From Streptomyces collinus Tu 365 (lineage in GTDB: Bacteria; Actinomycetota; Actinomycetes; Streptomycetales; Streptomycetaceae), in NCBI RefSeq assembly GCF_000444875.1, contig NC_021985.1, forward strand, positions 5,600,170 to 5,664,169: a DNA stretch of 64,000 nt. Direction: 5' to 3'. Each line of letters begins with the position of its first letter. Position 1 is the first letter of the stretch. Below are positions 1-10,000 of this stretch, piece by piece. The notes beneath the pieces are model-generated. The model did no database searches. It saw only the letters and a list, made by a program, of their open reading frames with translations, and had not been told where the DNA came from. The translations under genes and the position numbers were made by a program.

Positions 1-2378
1 CCCAGACCGAACAGCTGCGACGCGCCGACGCTCGCCACCGCGAGCCCCGGGCGTACCCCCTGGCGCTGCAGGAAGCGCGTGTTGAGGGCGACACCGCCGA
101 CCGCCGCCGGTGCCACGATCTTCACGAAGGACCCGGCGACCTGGGCCCCCACGGTCCGCGGGAACGGCACCCGTTCGGGCACGAACCCCAGCAGCGCCAT
201 GGCCGCGGCCACGTAGCTGAGCGCGGAGAACAGCACGGCGGCGGCCACCCAGCCCCACTGGGCCTGCGAGAAGAGCGTGCCGAACTGGATGTGCGTGAGC
301 TGCGTCAGCAGGTAGTACGCGCCGATCGCGCCGGCGATGAAGCTGATGAGCGTGCGCGGACGCACCCGCTCCAGACGCGCCGGCTCCACCGGCGCCTGGG
401 GCCTGATCCGCAGCACCTGGTGCCGGATCTGGGTGAGCAGATCCTCCTCGCGGGCCTCGTCCAGCGCCTCGTCGAGGGCTCGCTTCTCCGCCCGTTGCTC
501 GGCTCGGACCGCCTTCTTGTCGGGCTTCTCCAGCACCGGGCCCGTCTCGGACGCCTCGTCGAGACGCGCCTGCTTGGCCTGCCGGGATGCCTCCAGCACC
601 GCGTCGCGCTCGCGCTGCGCCCGCTCCCGGCCGAGCCGGCGCAGCGTCGCGCGCGTGGAGCGCGTCAGCGCGATGGGCTGCAGCATCGGCAGGCAGTCGG
701 CGACGGCGTCCGGGCCGAGCACACCGACGGCGGAGGCCACGGCGCGCTCGGCGCCGACCCGCAGGCCGAGCGTGGTGACCAGCTGGGCGACGTCCATGCG
801 CAGCAGCAGATCACCGGCCGCGATCTCGCCGCCGCGCAGCTCGGTGAGGATCACCCTGCCGGAACGATCCACCAGGATCGCGTCACCGGCCAGCCTGCGG
901 TGCGCGATCCGCCGCGACTGCAGCGCCCGCGCCTGGTGCCAGGTGCTGCGCAGCAGCTCGTCGGTGATCTCCTCGTCCGCCAGCGAGTCCAGCGTGCGGC
1001 CGCCGGTGTGCTCGTAGACGAGCATGACCGCGTCGGGGCCCAGTTCGGAGGTGGCGATCAGCTTGGGCGCGTTGGCTCCCGCCGCGATCGCCGCGTACGC
1101 CAGCAGCGCCTCCTGCTCCAGCGCCTGGCGCAGCGACTGGAGGCTGGAACGGGTCGCGAAGCCGCGCAGGGTCAGGTTGCGCCAGGCCCGGTAGAAGAAG
1201 CCCTGGGCCTGCTGTTCCCGGTCGACGACCGTGACGTCCAGCGGGGGGCCGTCCTCCAGGGTGACGAAGTAGCGCCGCCCCCGGTCCCCGTTCTCCGTCT
1301 CCACGGTCTCCTCGCGAGCGGCGGAGACGGGGTGGAACCCGACGTGCCTGAGGCCCGCCATGAGGGTCTGCCCGGTGGGGCGCACGTTGGGCGAGCCGAC
1401 CGCGTACAGGGTGCCGTAGGCGACGGTCCAGCCGATCAGGACGGTCAGGATGATCGAGAAGGGTGTCGTGTAGCCCGTGACCAGCATCGAGAACGCGTCG
1501 AGCATCAGCACGATCCACAGCACCGCGCGCCACCGGGGTCTGCGGGACATGCCGACGGCCGTCATGTACGCGATGACCGGCGCAAGATAGCCGTGGACCG
1601 GGTCGGTGAGGGCGTGGATGTCACCGGGTGAGGGCTGGGTGAGTGCCTCCTGGATGGAGTTTGGGGCGGCCCGGGCGACCCACAGGTCGGTGGCGAGGGT
1701 CACCCCGTGCGCGAGGACGGCCGCCAGGACGCCGTCGGCGATCCGTAGCCCGTCGCGTTTGATCAGCCGTTCGATCGCGAAGGCGACCGGCACCAGGAGG
1801 ATCGCGATGCTGGACGCCAGCCCCGCGATCTTGATCAGCAGGTCGGGTGCCTGTCCGGTGCCCTTGTTGATGTCCTGTTCGAGACCGGAGGTGGTGCCGT
1901 GCGCGAACGCGGCGATCGCGAGCAGCACGACGACGGCGAGGACGCCGACGAGCAGCCGCATGAGGTCGGAGGGGCGGTGCACGCGCGCGGGGAGCAGCGG
2001 TTCGTCGCCCTCCACCGCGTCCGCGTGCTGATCGTCGCCGCGGTCCCCAGGGGCTTTGCCGTCCTGCGACGCGCCCCCGTCCCCGGAGGCGCCGTCGTCC
2101 CCGGGCGCACCGCCGTCCTGGTGCGCGTCGGCGTCCTCGCCCGCGGGCCTGGTGCCGCCCCGCCCCGTGTCGCCGGAGCCGTCCGTGTCCGTGCCGGCGG
2201 AACCGGTGCCGTCCGCGCCCTCGGCGTCCTCCGCGCGTGTGCCGTTCTCCTGCGGCGCGCGCGTGCCGTTCCCGTCCGCCGCGCCGGTGTCGTCCCGGCC
2301 CGAGCGGGCGGCGTCGGGACGCGCGGGAACGTCAGGGGTGCCCTCCGCGCCTTCGGGGTGCACGCCCTGCTGCTTCAT
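1..2378 (-). CDS. Membrane protein with kinase-like region and LPG-synthase-type TM domain (3' end cut by window edge)
   Basis: About 792 residues are visible; the C-terminus lies beyond the left edge. The start is the ATG at 2378, preceded on the minus strand by a purine-rich AAGAAGAGA. Residues 1 to about 130 are Gly/Asp/Ala-rich and low in complexity. Hydrophobic helices begin near residue 138 (RLLVGVLAVVVLLAIAAF). A soluble middle part around residues 400-560 resembles a degraded protein-kinase/ABC1 fold (LVYEHTGGRTLDSLADEEI, then AIAHRRLAGDAILVD in related form). A second membrane segment with the character of the lysylphosphatidylglycerol synthase TM family (UPF0104) follows (PRTLISFIAGAIGAYYLL). 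A role in lipid modification or flipping is inferred only from the domain. It is transcribed divergently from the next gene. Confidence 0.75.
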   Translation of the reverse strand, partial: MKQQGVHPEGAEGTPDVPARPDAARSGRDDTGAADGNGTRAPQENGTRAEDAEGADGTGSAGTDTDGSGDTGRGGTRPAGEDADAHQDGGAPGDDGASGDGGASQDGKAPGDRGDDQHADAVEGDEPLLPARVHRPSDLMRLLVGVLAVVVLLAIAAFAHGTTSGLEQDINKGTGQAPDLLIKIAGLASSIAILLVPVAFAIERLIKRDGLRIADGVLAAVLAHGVTLATDLWVARAAPNSIQEALTQPSPGDIHALTDPVHGYLAPVIAYMTAVGMSRRPRWRAVLWIVLMLDAFSMLVTGYTTPFSIILTVLIGWTVAYGTLYAVGSPNVRPTGQTLMAGLRHVGFHPVSAAREETVETENGDRGRRYFVTLEDGPPLDVTVVDREQQAQGFFYRAWRNLTLRGFATRSSLQSLRQALEQEALLAYAAIAAGANAPKLIATSELGPDAVMLVYEHTGGRTLDSLADEEITDELLRSTWHQARALQSRRIAHRRLAGDAILVDRSGRVILTELRGGEIAAGDLLLRMDVAQLVTTLGLRVGAERAVASAVGVLGPDAVADCLPMLQPIALTRSTRATLRRLGRERAQRERDAVLEASRQAKQARLDEASETGPVLEKPDKKAVRAEQRAEKRALDEALDEAREEDLLTQIRHQVLRIRPQAPVEPARLERVRPRTLISFIAGAIGAYYLLTQLTHIQFGTLFSQAQWGWVAAAVLFSALSYVAAAMALLGFVPERVPFPRTVGAQVAGSFVKIVAPAAVGGVALNTRFLQRQGVRPGLAVASVGASQLFGL

Positions 2379-2563
2379 GGTCTCTTCTTGGTCTCGTATC
2401 ACCGGTCACCGCCCGCACGATGGTGGCATGCCCCACCGGCCCGCGGGGGCATCAGGGTGCGGATGCGCGGGCGGACAGTCTGCCGGAAGCACCGCCCGAG
2501 GGCGAGTGGACCGGTCGCGGCTTCGCCGTCCCGTTGTCGGTGGGGTGCGGCAGGATGGGGCGA

Positions 2564-3007
2564 ATGAGCGAGCAGAGCCCTGCCGAGGACACCCGCGAGG
2601 GGTACGCCGACGCGCTGCCGGAGTACGCCGAGCGGGTCCTGGAGGTCGCCGAGCGGATCCCGCCCGGGCACGTGATGACGTACGGCGACGTCGCCGAGTG
2701 GCTCGACGGCGAGACCGACGAGACCGGCGAGACCGACGAGACCGCCGGGGCAGGCGGGAGACGGCGCGTGGGGCCGCGCCAGGTCGGCCGGGTGATGTCC
2801 CTCTACGGGAGCGCCGTCCCCTGGTGGCGCGTGGTGCGCTCCGACGGGGTGCTGCTGCCCGGCCACGAGCTGCGTGCCCTCGCCCACTACCGCGCGGAGG
2901 GCACGCCCCTGAAGGAGGCGGCCAGGAGCGCCGAGGGCCATGTGCCGCGCCTCGACATGAGACGGGCCCGCTGGGACGGCGAGGCGGGTGTGGAGGGTCA
3001 CACCTGA
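2564..3007 (+). CDS. Alkyltransferase-like protein (ATL), MGMT-fold DNA-binding protein
   Basis: 147 aa with one Ada/MGMT DNA-binding domain (IPPGHVMTYGDVAEW, VGPRQVGRVMS). The reactive PCHRV motif of O6-alkylguanine transferases is PWWRVVRSDG here, so the acceptor cysteine is absent. Such ATL proteins bind alkylated guanine and hand it to nucleotide excision repair; this is family knowledge. An acidic insert (residues about 47-60, ETDETGETDETAG) made of a short repeat splits the domain after the first helix. A CAGGAT -10-like box lies 7 bases before the ATG and no Shine-Dalgarno is seen, so the mRNA may be leaderless. The neighbours are other DNA-repair genes (AdnAB, UvrD2). Confidence 0.85.
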   Translation: MSEQSPAEDTREGYADALPEYAERVLEVAERIPPGHVMTYGDVAEWLDGETDETGETDETAGAGGRRRVGPRQVGRVMSLYGSAVPWWRVVRSDGVLLPGHELRALAHYRAEGTPLKEAARSAEGHVPRLDMRRARWDGEAGVEGHT

Positions 3008-3177
3008 CAGCTTCCGCCATCGACTGCCGGGGAGGGGAGCCTGTGGCCCGTACGAGGGACACCGGGGACCCCCGCGGCATGACGTACGTTCGTGAGGTGA
3101 GGGACTCACGTGACGCGGGGGCCACGAGGGCCGCGAGGGAGGAATCGGAAGCCCTGCTTCCGTCCGGCGCGGCGGCG

Positions 3178-3183
3178 TAGCGT
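3178..3183 (+). promoter_or_regulatory. -10 box TAGCGT upstream of adnA
   Basis: TAGCGT fits TANNNT and ends 9 bases before a GTG at 3193. It could start a leaderless adnA mRNA from that GTG, or one with a leader of about 80 nt for the GTG at 3274. Confidence 0.4.
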
Positions 3184-3273
3184 CGGCTGCACGTGCCCCC
3201 CTCACCCCGCGGCCACCGCCTCGCACGTGTGACCGCCTGCCCACCAGCACAACCACCAGGACCGGCGAACCAC

Positions 3274-6200
3274 GTGAGCTCCTCTTTCTCCACCAGGCGC
3301 CTGCCGCACCCCCCGGTGCGGCAGGGCAGCCGTGGCGCTTACCGACTCGTCCGTACCCCGCCGCCCGAGGTGGACCCCCCTCCACTGGACGCGGCACAGC
3401 GTGCCGTGGTTGACCACGAGAGCGGACCACTTCTGGTCCTCGCGGGTCCCGGCACCGGCAAGACCACCACGCTGGTGGAGTCCGTCGCCGCGCGCATCGC
3501 CGCCGGCGGGGACCCGCAGCGCATCCTCGTGCTGACGTTCAGCCGCAAGGCCGCCGTCGACCTGCGCGACCGCATGGCCCTGCGCATCGGCGCCGCCCGC
3601 GCGCCGCGGGCGACCACCTTCCACTCGTACTGCTACGCCCTGGTCCGCGCCCACCAGGACAGCGGCCTGTTCACGGAGCCGCTGCGCCTGCTGTCCGGCC
3701 CCGAGCAGGACGTCGCGGTCCGGGAGCTGCTGGCCGGGCAGCCCGACCTGGAGCGGCTCGGCCTCACCTCCGTGCGCTGGCCGGACGAGCTGCGCGCCTG
3801 CCTGACCACGCGCGGCTTCGCCGACGAGGTCCGCGCCGTCCTCGCCCGCAGCCGGGAGCTCGGCCTCGGCCCCGGCGCGCTGGACGCCTTCGCCCACCGC
3901 ATCGGCCGCCCCGACTGGCGCGCCGCCGCCGCCTTCCTCGCCGAGTACCTCGACGTCCTCGACCTCCAGGGCGTCATCGACTACGCCGAACTGGTCCACC
4001 GCGCGGTGCTGCTCGCCCAGCGCCCCGAGGTCGCGGCCCGGCTCGCCGGCCAGTACGACGCGGTGTACGTCGACGAGTACCAGGACACCGACCCCGCCCA
4101 GGTACGGCTGCTGCGCGCCCTGGCCGGCGGCGGTCGCACCCTGGTCTCCTTCGGTGACCCCGACCAGTCGATCTACACCTTCCGGGGCGCCGACGTGAAC
4201 GGCATCCTCGAGTTCCCTGCCGTCTTCCCGCGCGTGGACGGCCGCCCGGCCCCCGTCGAGGTGCTGCGCACCTCCCGCCGTTCCGGCGCCGCGCTGCTGG
4301 CCGCCACCCGCCTGATCACCCAGCGCATGCCGCTGTCCCGGCTGCCCGCCGACAAGGTCCGCGCCCACCGCGAGCCCGCGCCCGTACGCGAAGGCGGCCG
4401 CGTCGAGGTCTACACGTACCCGACGTCCGGCACGGAGCTGGACAACGTCGCCGACATCCTGCGCCGCGCCCACCTGGAGGACGGCGTCCCGTGGAACGAC
4501 ATGGCCGTCCTCGTGCGCGCCGGCTCCCGCAGCATCCCGACGCTGCGCCGCGCGCTCACCGCGGCGGGCGTCCCCCTGGACATCGACGGCGACGACCTGC
4601 CCCTGCGCCACGAGCCGGCGGTCGCGCCCCTGCTGACGGCCCTCAGGGTGGTCGCCACGGCCGAGGCCGCCCAGCGGCCGGCCGCCGCGGCCGCGGGGCC
4701 CACGACGGACGCCCACCGACAGCCGGACGACGCCGCACCCGGTCCCGCGAACCCCGTGCCGGACACCCTGGGGGTGCCCGGCGACCCTGCCGAGCCGCAT
4801 GCGACCGGCGACTCCGGCGACTCCCACGACTACTCCGGCTCCGGTGCCCCGGACGACTCCGGCGACGCGGGGGGAGCGACGGAGCCCGGCGTCCCCGAGC
4901 GGACATCGACCGGCGGAACCGTGCCAGGCGACGGTGACGGCGACGGCGACGGCACCACCACTGGCACCGCCCCCGACCCGCGCCCCTCCGCCGACGAGCC
5001 GACCGGTGCCCGTACCCCCTGGCTCGACGCCGAGACCGCCCTCACCCTGCTCGCCTCCCCCCTCGCCGGCATGGACACCGCCGACCTGCGCCGCCTCGGC
5101 CGCGCCCTGCGCGAGGAGGAGCGGGCCGCCGGGAACCCGCTGCCGCCGCCCTCCGACGAGCTCCTCGCCCAGGCCCTCGCCGAACCCGAGCGCCTGGTGA
5201 CGCACGACCCGGCGTACGCGCGCGGGGCGCAGCGCCTCGGCGCGCTGCTCCGCAAGGCCCGCGAGCGCCTCGCCGGCGGCGGTACGGCGGAGGAGGCGTT
5301 GTGGGACCTGTGGGAGGGCACGCCCTGGCCCACCCGTCTGGAGCGGGCGGCCCGGCGCGGCGGCGCGGCAGGCCGCAACGCGGACCGCGACCTGGACGCG
5401 ATGTGCGCGCTGTTCGCCACGGCCGCACGCGCGGAGGAGCGCACCGGTGGCCGCGGCGCCCTGAACTTCCTGGAGGAGATCGAGGCCCAGGACATCGCCG
5501 CCGACACCCTCACCCGCCGTGCCGTGCGCCCCGACGCCGTCCGCCTGATGACCGCGCACCGCTCCAAGGGCCTGGAGTGGCGGCTGGTCGTCGTCGCCGG
5601 CGTCCAGGAGGGCCTGTGGCCCGACCTGCGCCGCCGCGGCTCCCTGCTGGAGGCCGACCGCATCGGCCGGGACGGCCTGGCCGAGCCCCTGACCCCCGGC
5701 GCGCTGCTCGCCGAGGAGCGCCGCCTGTTCTACGTGGCCGCCACGCGCGCGCGTGAGCGCCTCGTCGTCACCGCCGTGAAGGCACCGGCCGACGACGGCG
5801 ACCAGCCCTCCCGTTTCCTGACCGAGCTGGGCGTGGAGCCCCGCGACGTCACCGGACGGCCCCGCCGGCCGCTGTCCGTGGCCGCGCTCGTCGCCGAACT
5901 GCGCGCCACCACCGTCGACCCGAACGCCTCGGACCGGCTGCGCGAGGCCGCCGCCCGGCGCCTGGCGCGACTCGCCGCGCTCGCCGACGAGGAAGGACGC
6001 CCCCTGGTGCCGTCCGCACACCCCTACCGCTGGTGGGGCATGTTCGAGCCGACCGAGAGCAAGGTGCCGCTGCGCCACCGCGACCAGCCCGTCGTGCTCT
6101 CCGGCAGCGCCCTCGACCAGCTCGCCAACACCTGCTCCCTGCAGTGGTTCCTCGGCCGGGAGGTGAAGGCCGACGCGCCCGCCACCACCGCCCAGGGCTT

Positions 6201-6891
6201 CGGCAACGTCGTCCACGTCCTCGCCGACGAGGTCGCCTCCGGCCGTACCCCGGCCGACCTCGACGTCCTGATGGAACGCCTGGACTCGGTGTGGAACGCG
6301 CTGGCCTTCGACGCGCCCTGGAAGTCGGCGCAGGAGAAGGACAACGCGCGCGTGGCGCTCGAACGCTTCCTCAACTGGCACGTCCTGAACCGCACCGGCC
6401 GCACCCCGGTGGCCAGCGAACAGGACTTCGACGTCACCCTCGAAGCGGGCGACTACCAGGTCCGCATCCGCGGCCAGATGGACCGCGTCGAGGCCGACGC
6501 CGAGGGCCGCGCCTACGTCGTCGACTTCAAGACCGGCAAGCAGGCACCCAGCGCCGCCGAGGTGGCCCGTCACCCGCAGCTCGCCGTCTACCAGCTCGCC
6601 GTGAGCGAGGGCGCCGTCGACAGCGCCTTCGACGGCGCGCGCCCCGAGCCCGGTGGCGCCGAACTCGTCCACCTCAGACAGGGCGCGGCCAAGCGGGACG
6701 GCGGCGAGAGCCTGCCCAAGGTGCAGACGCAGGAGCCGCCGGCGGGGGAGTGGGTCGGCGAGCTGCTGGCCACCGCCGCAGGAAAGGTCCTCGACGAACG
6801 GTTCACCCCCACCACCGGCCAGCACTGCACCCACTGCGCCTTCCGCGCCTCCTGCAGCGCGCGCCCCGAGGGCCGGCACGTGGTCGAATGA
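3274..6891 (+). CDS. adnA: AdnA-type UvrD-like helicase with RecB-family nuclease domain
   Basis: 1205 aa. Order: Walker A GPGTGKTT (about residue 57), Walker B VDEYQDTDPAQ (about 265), helicase motif HRSKGLEW (about 763), then a C-terminal PD-(D/E)XK nuclease with VVDFKTGK (about 1082). A cysteine near CSLQWFL and three in CTHCAFRASC near the end make the four ligands expected of an AddB-type Fe-S nuclease. With the next gene it forms the AdnAB double-strand-break resection machine of actinobacteria (mycobacterial homologues Rv3202c/Rv3201c); the locus is reported essential in S. ambofaciens. Residues about 463-580 are a Pro/Asp/Gly-rich insert in the motor domain. The GTG at 3274 was chosen because the 27 residues before it look non-conserved; GTG 3193 is the alternative. 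Confidence 0.9.
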   Translation: MSSSFSTRRLPHPPVRQGSRGAYRLVRTPPPEVDPPPLDAAQRAVVDHESGPLLVLAGPGTGKTTTLVESVAARIAAGGDPQRILVLTFSRKAAVDLRDRMALRIGAARAPRATTFHSYCYALVRAHQDSGLFTEPLRLLSGPEQDVAVRELLAGQPDLERLGLTSVRWPDELRACLTTRGFADEVRAVLARSRELGLGPGALDAFAHRIGRPDWRAAAAFLAEYLDVLDLQGVIDYAELVHRAVLLAQRPEVAARLAGQYDAVYVDEYQDTDPAQVRLLRALAGGGRTLVSFGDPDQSIYTFRGADVNGILEFPAVFPRVDGRPAPVEVLRTSRRSGAALLAATRLITQRMPLSRLPADKVRAHREPAPVREGGRVEVYTYPTSGTELDNVADILRRAHLEDGVPWNDMAVLVRAGSRSIPTLRRALTAAGVPLDIDGDDLPLRHEPAVAPLLTALRVVATAEAAQRPAAAAAGPTTDAHRQPDDAAPGPANPVPDTLGVPGDPAEPHATGDSGDSHDYSGSGAPDDSGDAGGATEPGVPERTSTGGTVPGDGDGDGDGTTTGTAPDPRPSADEPTGARTPWLDAETALTLLASPLAGMDTADLRRLGRALREEERAAGNPLPPPSDELLAQALAEPERLVTHDPAYARGAQRLGALLRKARERLAGGGTAEEALWDLWEGTPWPTRLERAARRGGAAGRNADRDLDAMCALFATAARAEERTGGRGALNFLEEIEAQDIAADTLTRRAVRPDAVRLMTAHRSKGLEWRLVVVAGVQEGLWPDLRRRGSLLEADRIGRDGLAEPLTPGALLAEERRLFYVAATRARERLVVTAVKAPADDGDQPSRFLTELGVEPRDVTGRPRRPLSVAALVAELRATTVDPNASDRLREAAARRLARLAALADEEGRPLVPSAHPYRWWGMFEPTESKVPLRHRDQPVVLSGSALDQLANTCSLQWFLGREVKADAPATTAQGFGNVVHVLADEVASGRTPADLDVLMERLDSVWNALAFDAPWKSAQEKDNARVALERFLNWHVLNRTGRTPVASEQDFDVTLEAGDYQVRIRGQMDRVEADAEGRAYVVDFKTGKQAPSAAEVARHPQLAVYQLAVSEGAVDSAFDGARPEPGGAELVHLRQGAAKRDGGESLPKVQTQEPPAGEWVGELLATAAGKVLDERFTPTTGQHCTHCAFRASCSARPEGRHVVE

Positions 6892-6989
6892 CCCGCCCAC
6901 CGGCCGGGTGACGTACGGCACCACCCGCGCTGACCTGCGCATCCGCCGCCCGGCCGGTCGAGCCGTGCCCGACTGTCAGTGCCCGCCAC

Positions 6990-6995
6990 TAGCCT
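6990..6995 (+). promoter_or_regulatory. -10 box TAGCCT, probable leaderless start of adnB
   Basis: TAGCCT ends 8 bases before the adnB ATG and no Shine-Dalgarno is present. adnB may therefore have its own promoter in the 112-base gap after adnA. Confidence 0.45.
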
Positions 6996-7003
6996 GTGAC
7001 GAC

Positions 7004-10000
7004 ATGCCCGCCCGTATCAGCGACCCCGAGCAGCTCAAAGAGCTCCTCGGCATCCCCTTCACCCCGGAGCAGACGGCCTGCATCATCGCGCCGCCCGCCC
7101 CGCAGGTCATCGTGGCCGGAGCCGGGTCGGGCAAGACCACCGTCATGGCCGCCCGGGTCGTCTGGCTGGTCGGCACCGGCCAGGTCGCCCCCGAACAGGT
7201 CCTCGGCCTGACCTTCACGAACAAGGCGGCCGGTGAGCTCGCCGAACGCGTCCGCAAGGCCCTGATCAAGGCCGGCGTCACCGACCCCGACGTCATCGAC
7301 CCGGACGACCCGCCCGGCGAGCCGGTCATCTCGACCTACCACGCCTTCGCCGGCCGCCTGCTGACCGACCACGGCCTGCGCATCGGCCTCGAACCCAGCT
7401 CCCGGCTCCTCGCCGACGCCACCCGCTATCAGCTCGCCGCACGCGTCCTGCGCGAGGCCCCCGGCCCCTACCCGGCCCTGACCCGCTCCTTCGCCGACCT
7501 GGTCAGCGACCTGCTCGCCCTCGACTCCGAACTCGCCGAACACCTCGTGGACCCCGCGCGGCTGCGCGCCTGGGACGCGGACCTGCTGCAGGAGCTGGAG
7601 AGCACCAAGCTCACCAACGCCGACCTGCGCAAGGTCCCCGACACCGCCGCCGCCCGCCGCGAACTCACCGACCTCGTCGAGCGCTACCGGACCGCCAAAC
7701 GCCAGCGCGACCTCCTCGACTTCGGCGACCAGATCGCCCTGTCCGCCCGCCTCGCCGGCGTCCCCGAAGTGGGCCGGCAGCTGCGCGAGGAGTTCCGCGT
7801 GGTGCTCCTGGACGAGTACCAGGACACCTCCGTCGCCCAGCGCGTCCTGCTCTCCGGCCTCTTCGGCGGCGGCACCGGCCACCCCGTCACCGCCGTCGGC
7901 GACCCCTGCCAGGCCATCTACGGATGGCGCGGCGCCTCCGTCGCCAACCTGGACGACTTCCCCGACCACTTCGCCCGCACCGACGGCCGGCCCGCCACCC
8001 GGCAGTCGCTCAGCGAGAACCGCCGCAGCGGCGGCCGCCTCCTCGACCTCGCCAACGGCCTCGCCGAGCCGCTGCGCGCCATGCACGCGGGCGTGGAAGC
8101 CCTGCGCCCCGCCCCCGGGGCCGAACGCGACGGCACGGTCCGCTGCGCCCTGCTGCCCACCCACGCCGAGGAGATCGACTGGATCGCCGACTCCCTCGCC
8201 CATCTCGTGCGCACCGGCACCGCCCCCGCCGAGATCGCCGTCCTGTGCCGCACGGCCGGCGACTTCGCCGAGATCCAGGGCGCACTCGTCGCCCGCGACG
8301 TCCCCGTGGAGGTCGTCGGCCTCTCCGGGCTGCTGCACCTGCCCGAGATCGCCGACCTCGTCGCCGTCTGCGAAGTCCTCCAGGACCCCGCGGCCAACGC
8401 CTCCCTGGTCCGCCTGCTGACCGGCCCGCGCTGGCGCATCGGCCCCCGCGACCTCGCCCTCCTGGGCCGCCGCGCCCGCCTGCTGGTCGCCCACGCACGC
8501 GTGGACGACACCGAGGACCCCGACCGCCGGCTCGCCGAGGCCGTCGAGGGAGTCGACCCGTCCGAGGTGATATCGCTCGCGGACGCCCTCGACACCTTCC
8601 TCGAATCGCCCCTGAACGACGACGAGGGCGACGCCGACGGACTGCCGTTCTCCCCGGACGCGCGCGTACGCTTCGCCCGCCTCGCCGCCGAACTGCGCGA
8701 CCTGCGGCGCTCCCTGGCCGACCCGCTGATGGACGTCCTGCACCGCGTCCTCGCCGTCACCGGCCTCGAGGTCGAGCTGTCGGCGTCCCCGCACGCGCTC
8801 GCCGCCCGCCGCCGCGAGACCCTGTCCAACTTCCTCGACATCGCCGCATCCTTCGCCGCCGGCGACGGCGAGGCCACCCTGCTCGCCTTCCTCGGGTTCC
8901 TGCGCACCGCCGCCCAGTACGAGAAGGGCCTCGACAACGCCCTGCCCGGCGGCGAGAACACCGTCAAGGTGCTCACCGCGCACAAGTCCAAGGGCCTGGA
9001 GTGGGACGTCGTCGCCGTCCCCGGCCTGGTGACCGGCACCTTCCCCAGCGCCCAGGGCCGGGAGAAGTGGACCGCGCAGGCCAAGGTGCTGCCGCACGCC
9101 CTGCGCGGCGACACCGCCACCCTGCCCGACATCGACTCCTGGGACTCCCGCGGCATGAAGGCCTTCCACGAGGCCATGAAGGAGCACCAGCACACCGAGG
9201 AGCTGCGCCTCGGCTACGTCACCTTCACCCGCCCCCGCTCCCTCCTGCTCGGCTCCGGCCACTGGTGGGGACCCAGCCAGAAGAAGCCGCGCGGCCCCTC
9301 CGACTTCCTCCAGGCCCTGTACGACCACTGCGCCGCCGGGTACGGCGAGATCGAGGCGTGGGCCGACGAGCCCGCCGAGGACGAGGAGAACCCGGCCCTG
9401 CACACGGCCACCGCCGACCAGGTGTGGCCGCTCCCCCTGGACGACGCGGCCCTCGCCCGCCGCCGCGCGGCGGCCGAGACCGTCCTCACCCACCTCGACG
9501 CCCTCGCCGCCCACCAGGACGCCCCGGCGCCCGCCACGCACGACCCGGCCGCCTTCGACGACCCGGACTGGCCGGCCCCGACGGACGAGGACCAGCCCTA
9601 CGGCGAGGAGTTCCCCTACGACGACGAGCCGTACTCCGACGACCCGTACGACGACCCGTTCGCCGACGGTGGCCCGTTCGGAGACGACCACGACAGCGCC
9701 CCGGTCGGTGACTCGTCCGGCGACCCCCGCGGAAGCGACCTGTACGAAGGCGGCGTCCCGACCGTCCCGCACCAGGCGCCCTCCCCGGCCGGGCACCCCG
9801 GCGGCGGACACGCCCCCCGCCCGGCGCCCCGGCTCCCCTCGCCCCTCACCCCCGAGGAGGCGCGCGCCATCGCCTCCTGGGACCGCGACCTCGACGCCCT
9901 CACCGGCGAACTGCTGCGCGCCCGGCGCAGCACCACCGACGTACCCCTGCCGGCCTCGCTCACCGCGTCCCAGCTGATGCGCCTGGCCGAGGACCCGGAC

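Noticed and set aside
291..1631. 446-residue plus-strand frame at the left edge
   Set aside because: Arg/Gln/His-rich and antisense to the membrane protein, whose helices and domains are coherent.
3080..3180. 33-codon ORF between the ATL gene and adnA
   Set aside because: No ribosome site and charged low-complexity content; probably chance in GC-rich DNA.
3202..6942. 1246-residue open frame on the minus strand
   Set aside because: Antisense to adnA; Gly/Val/Gln-rich without any domain. A shadow of high third-position GC.
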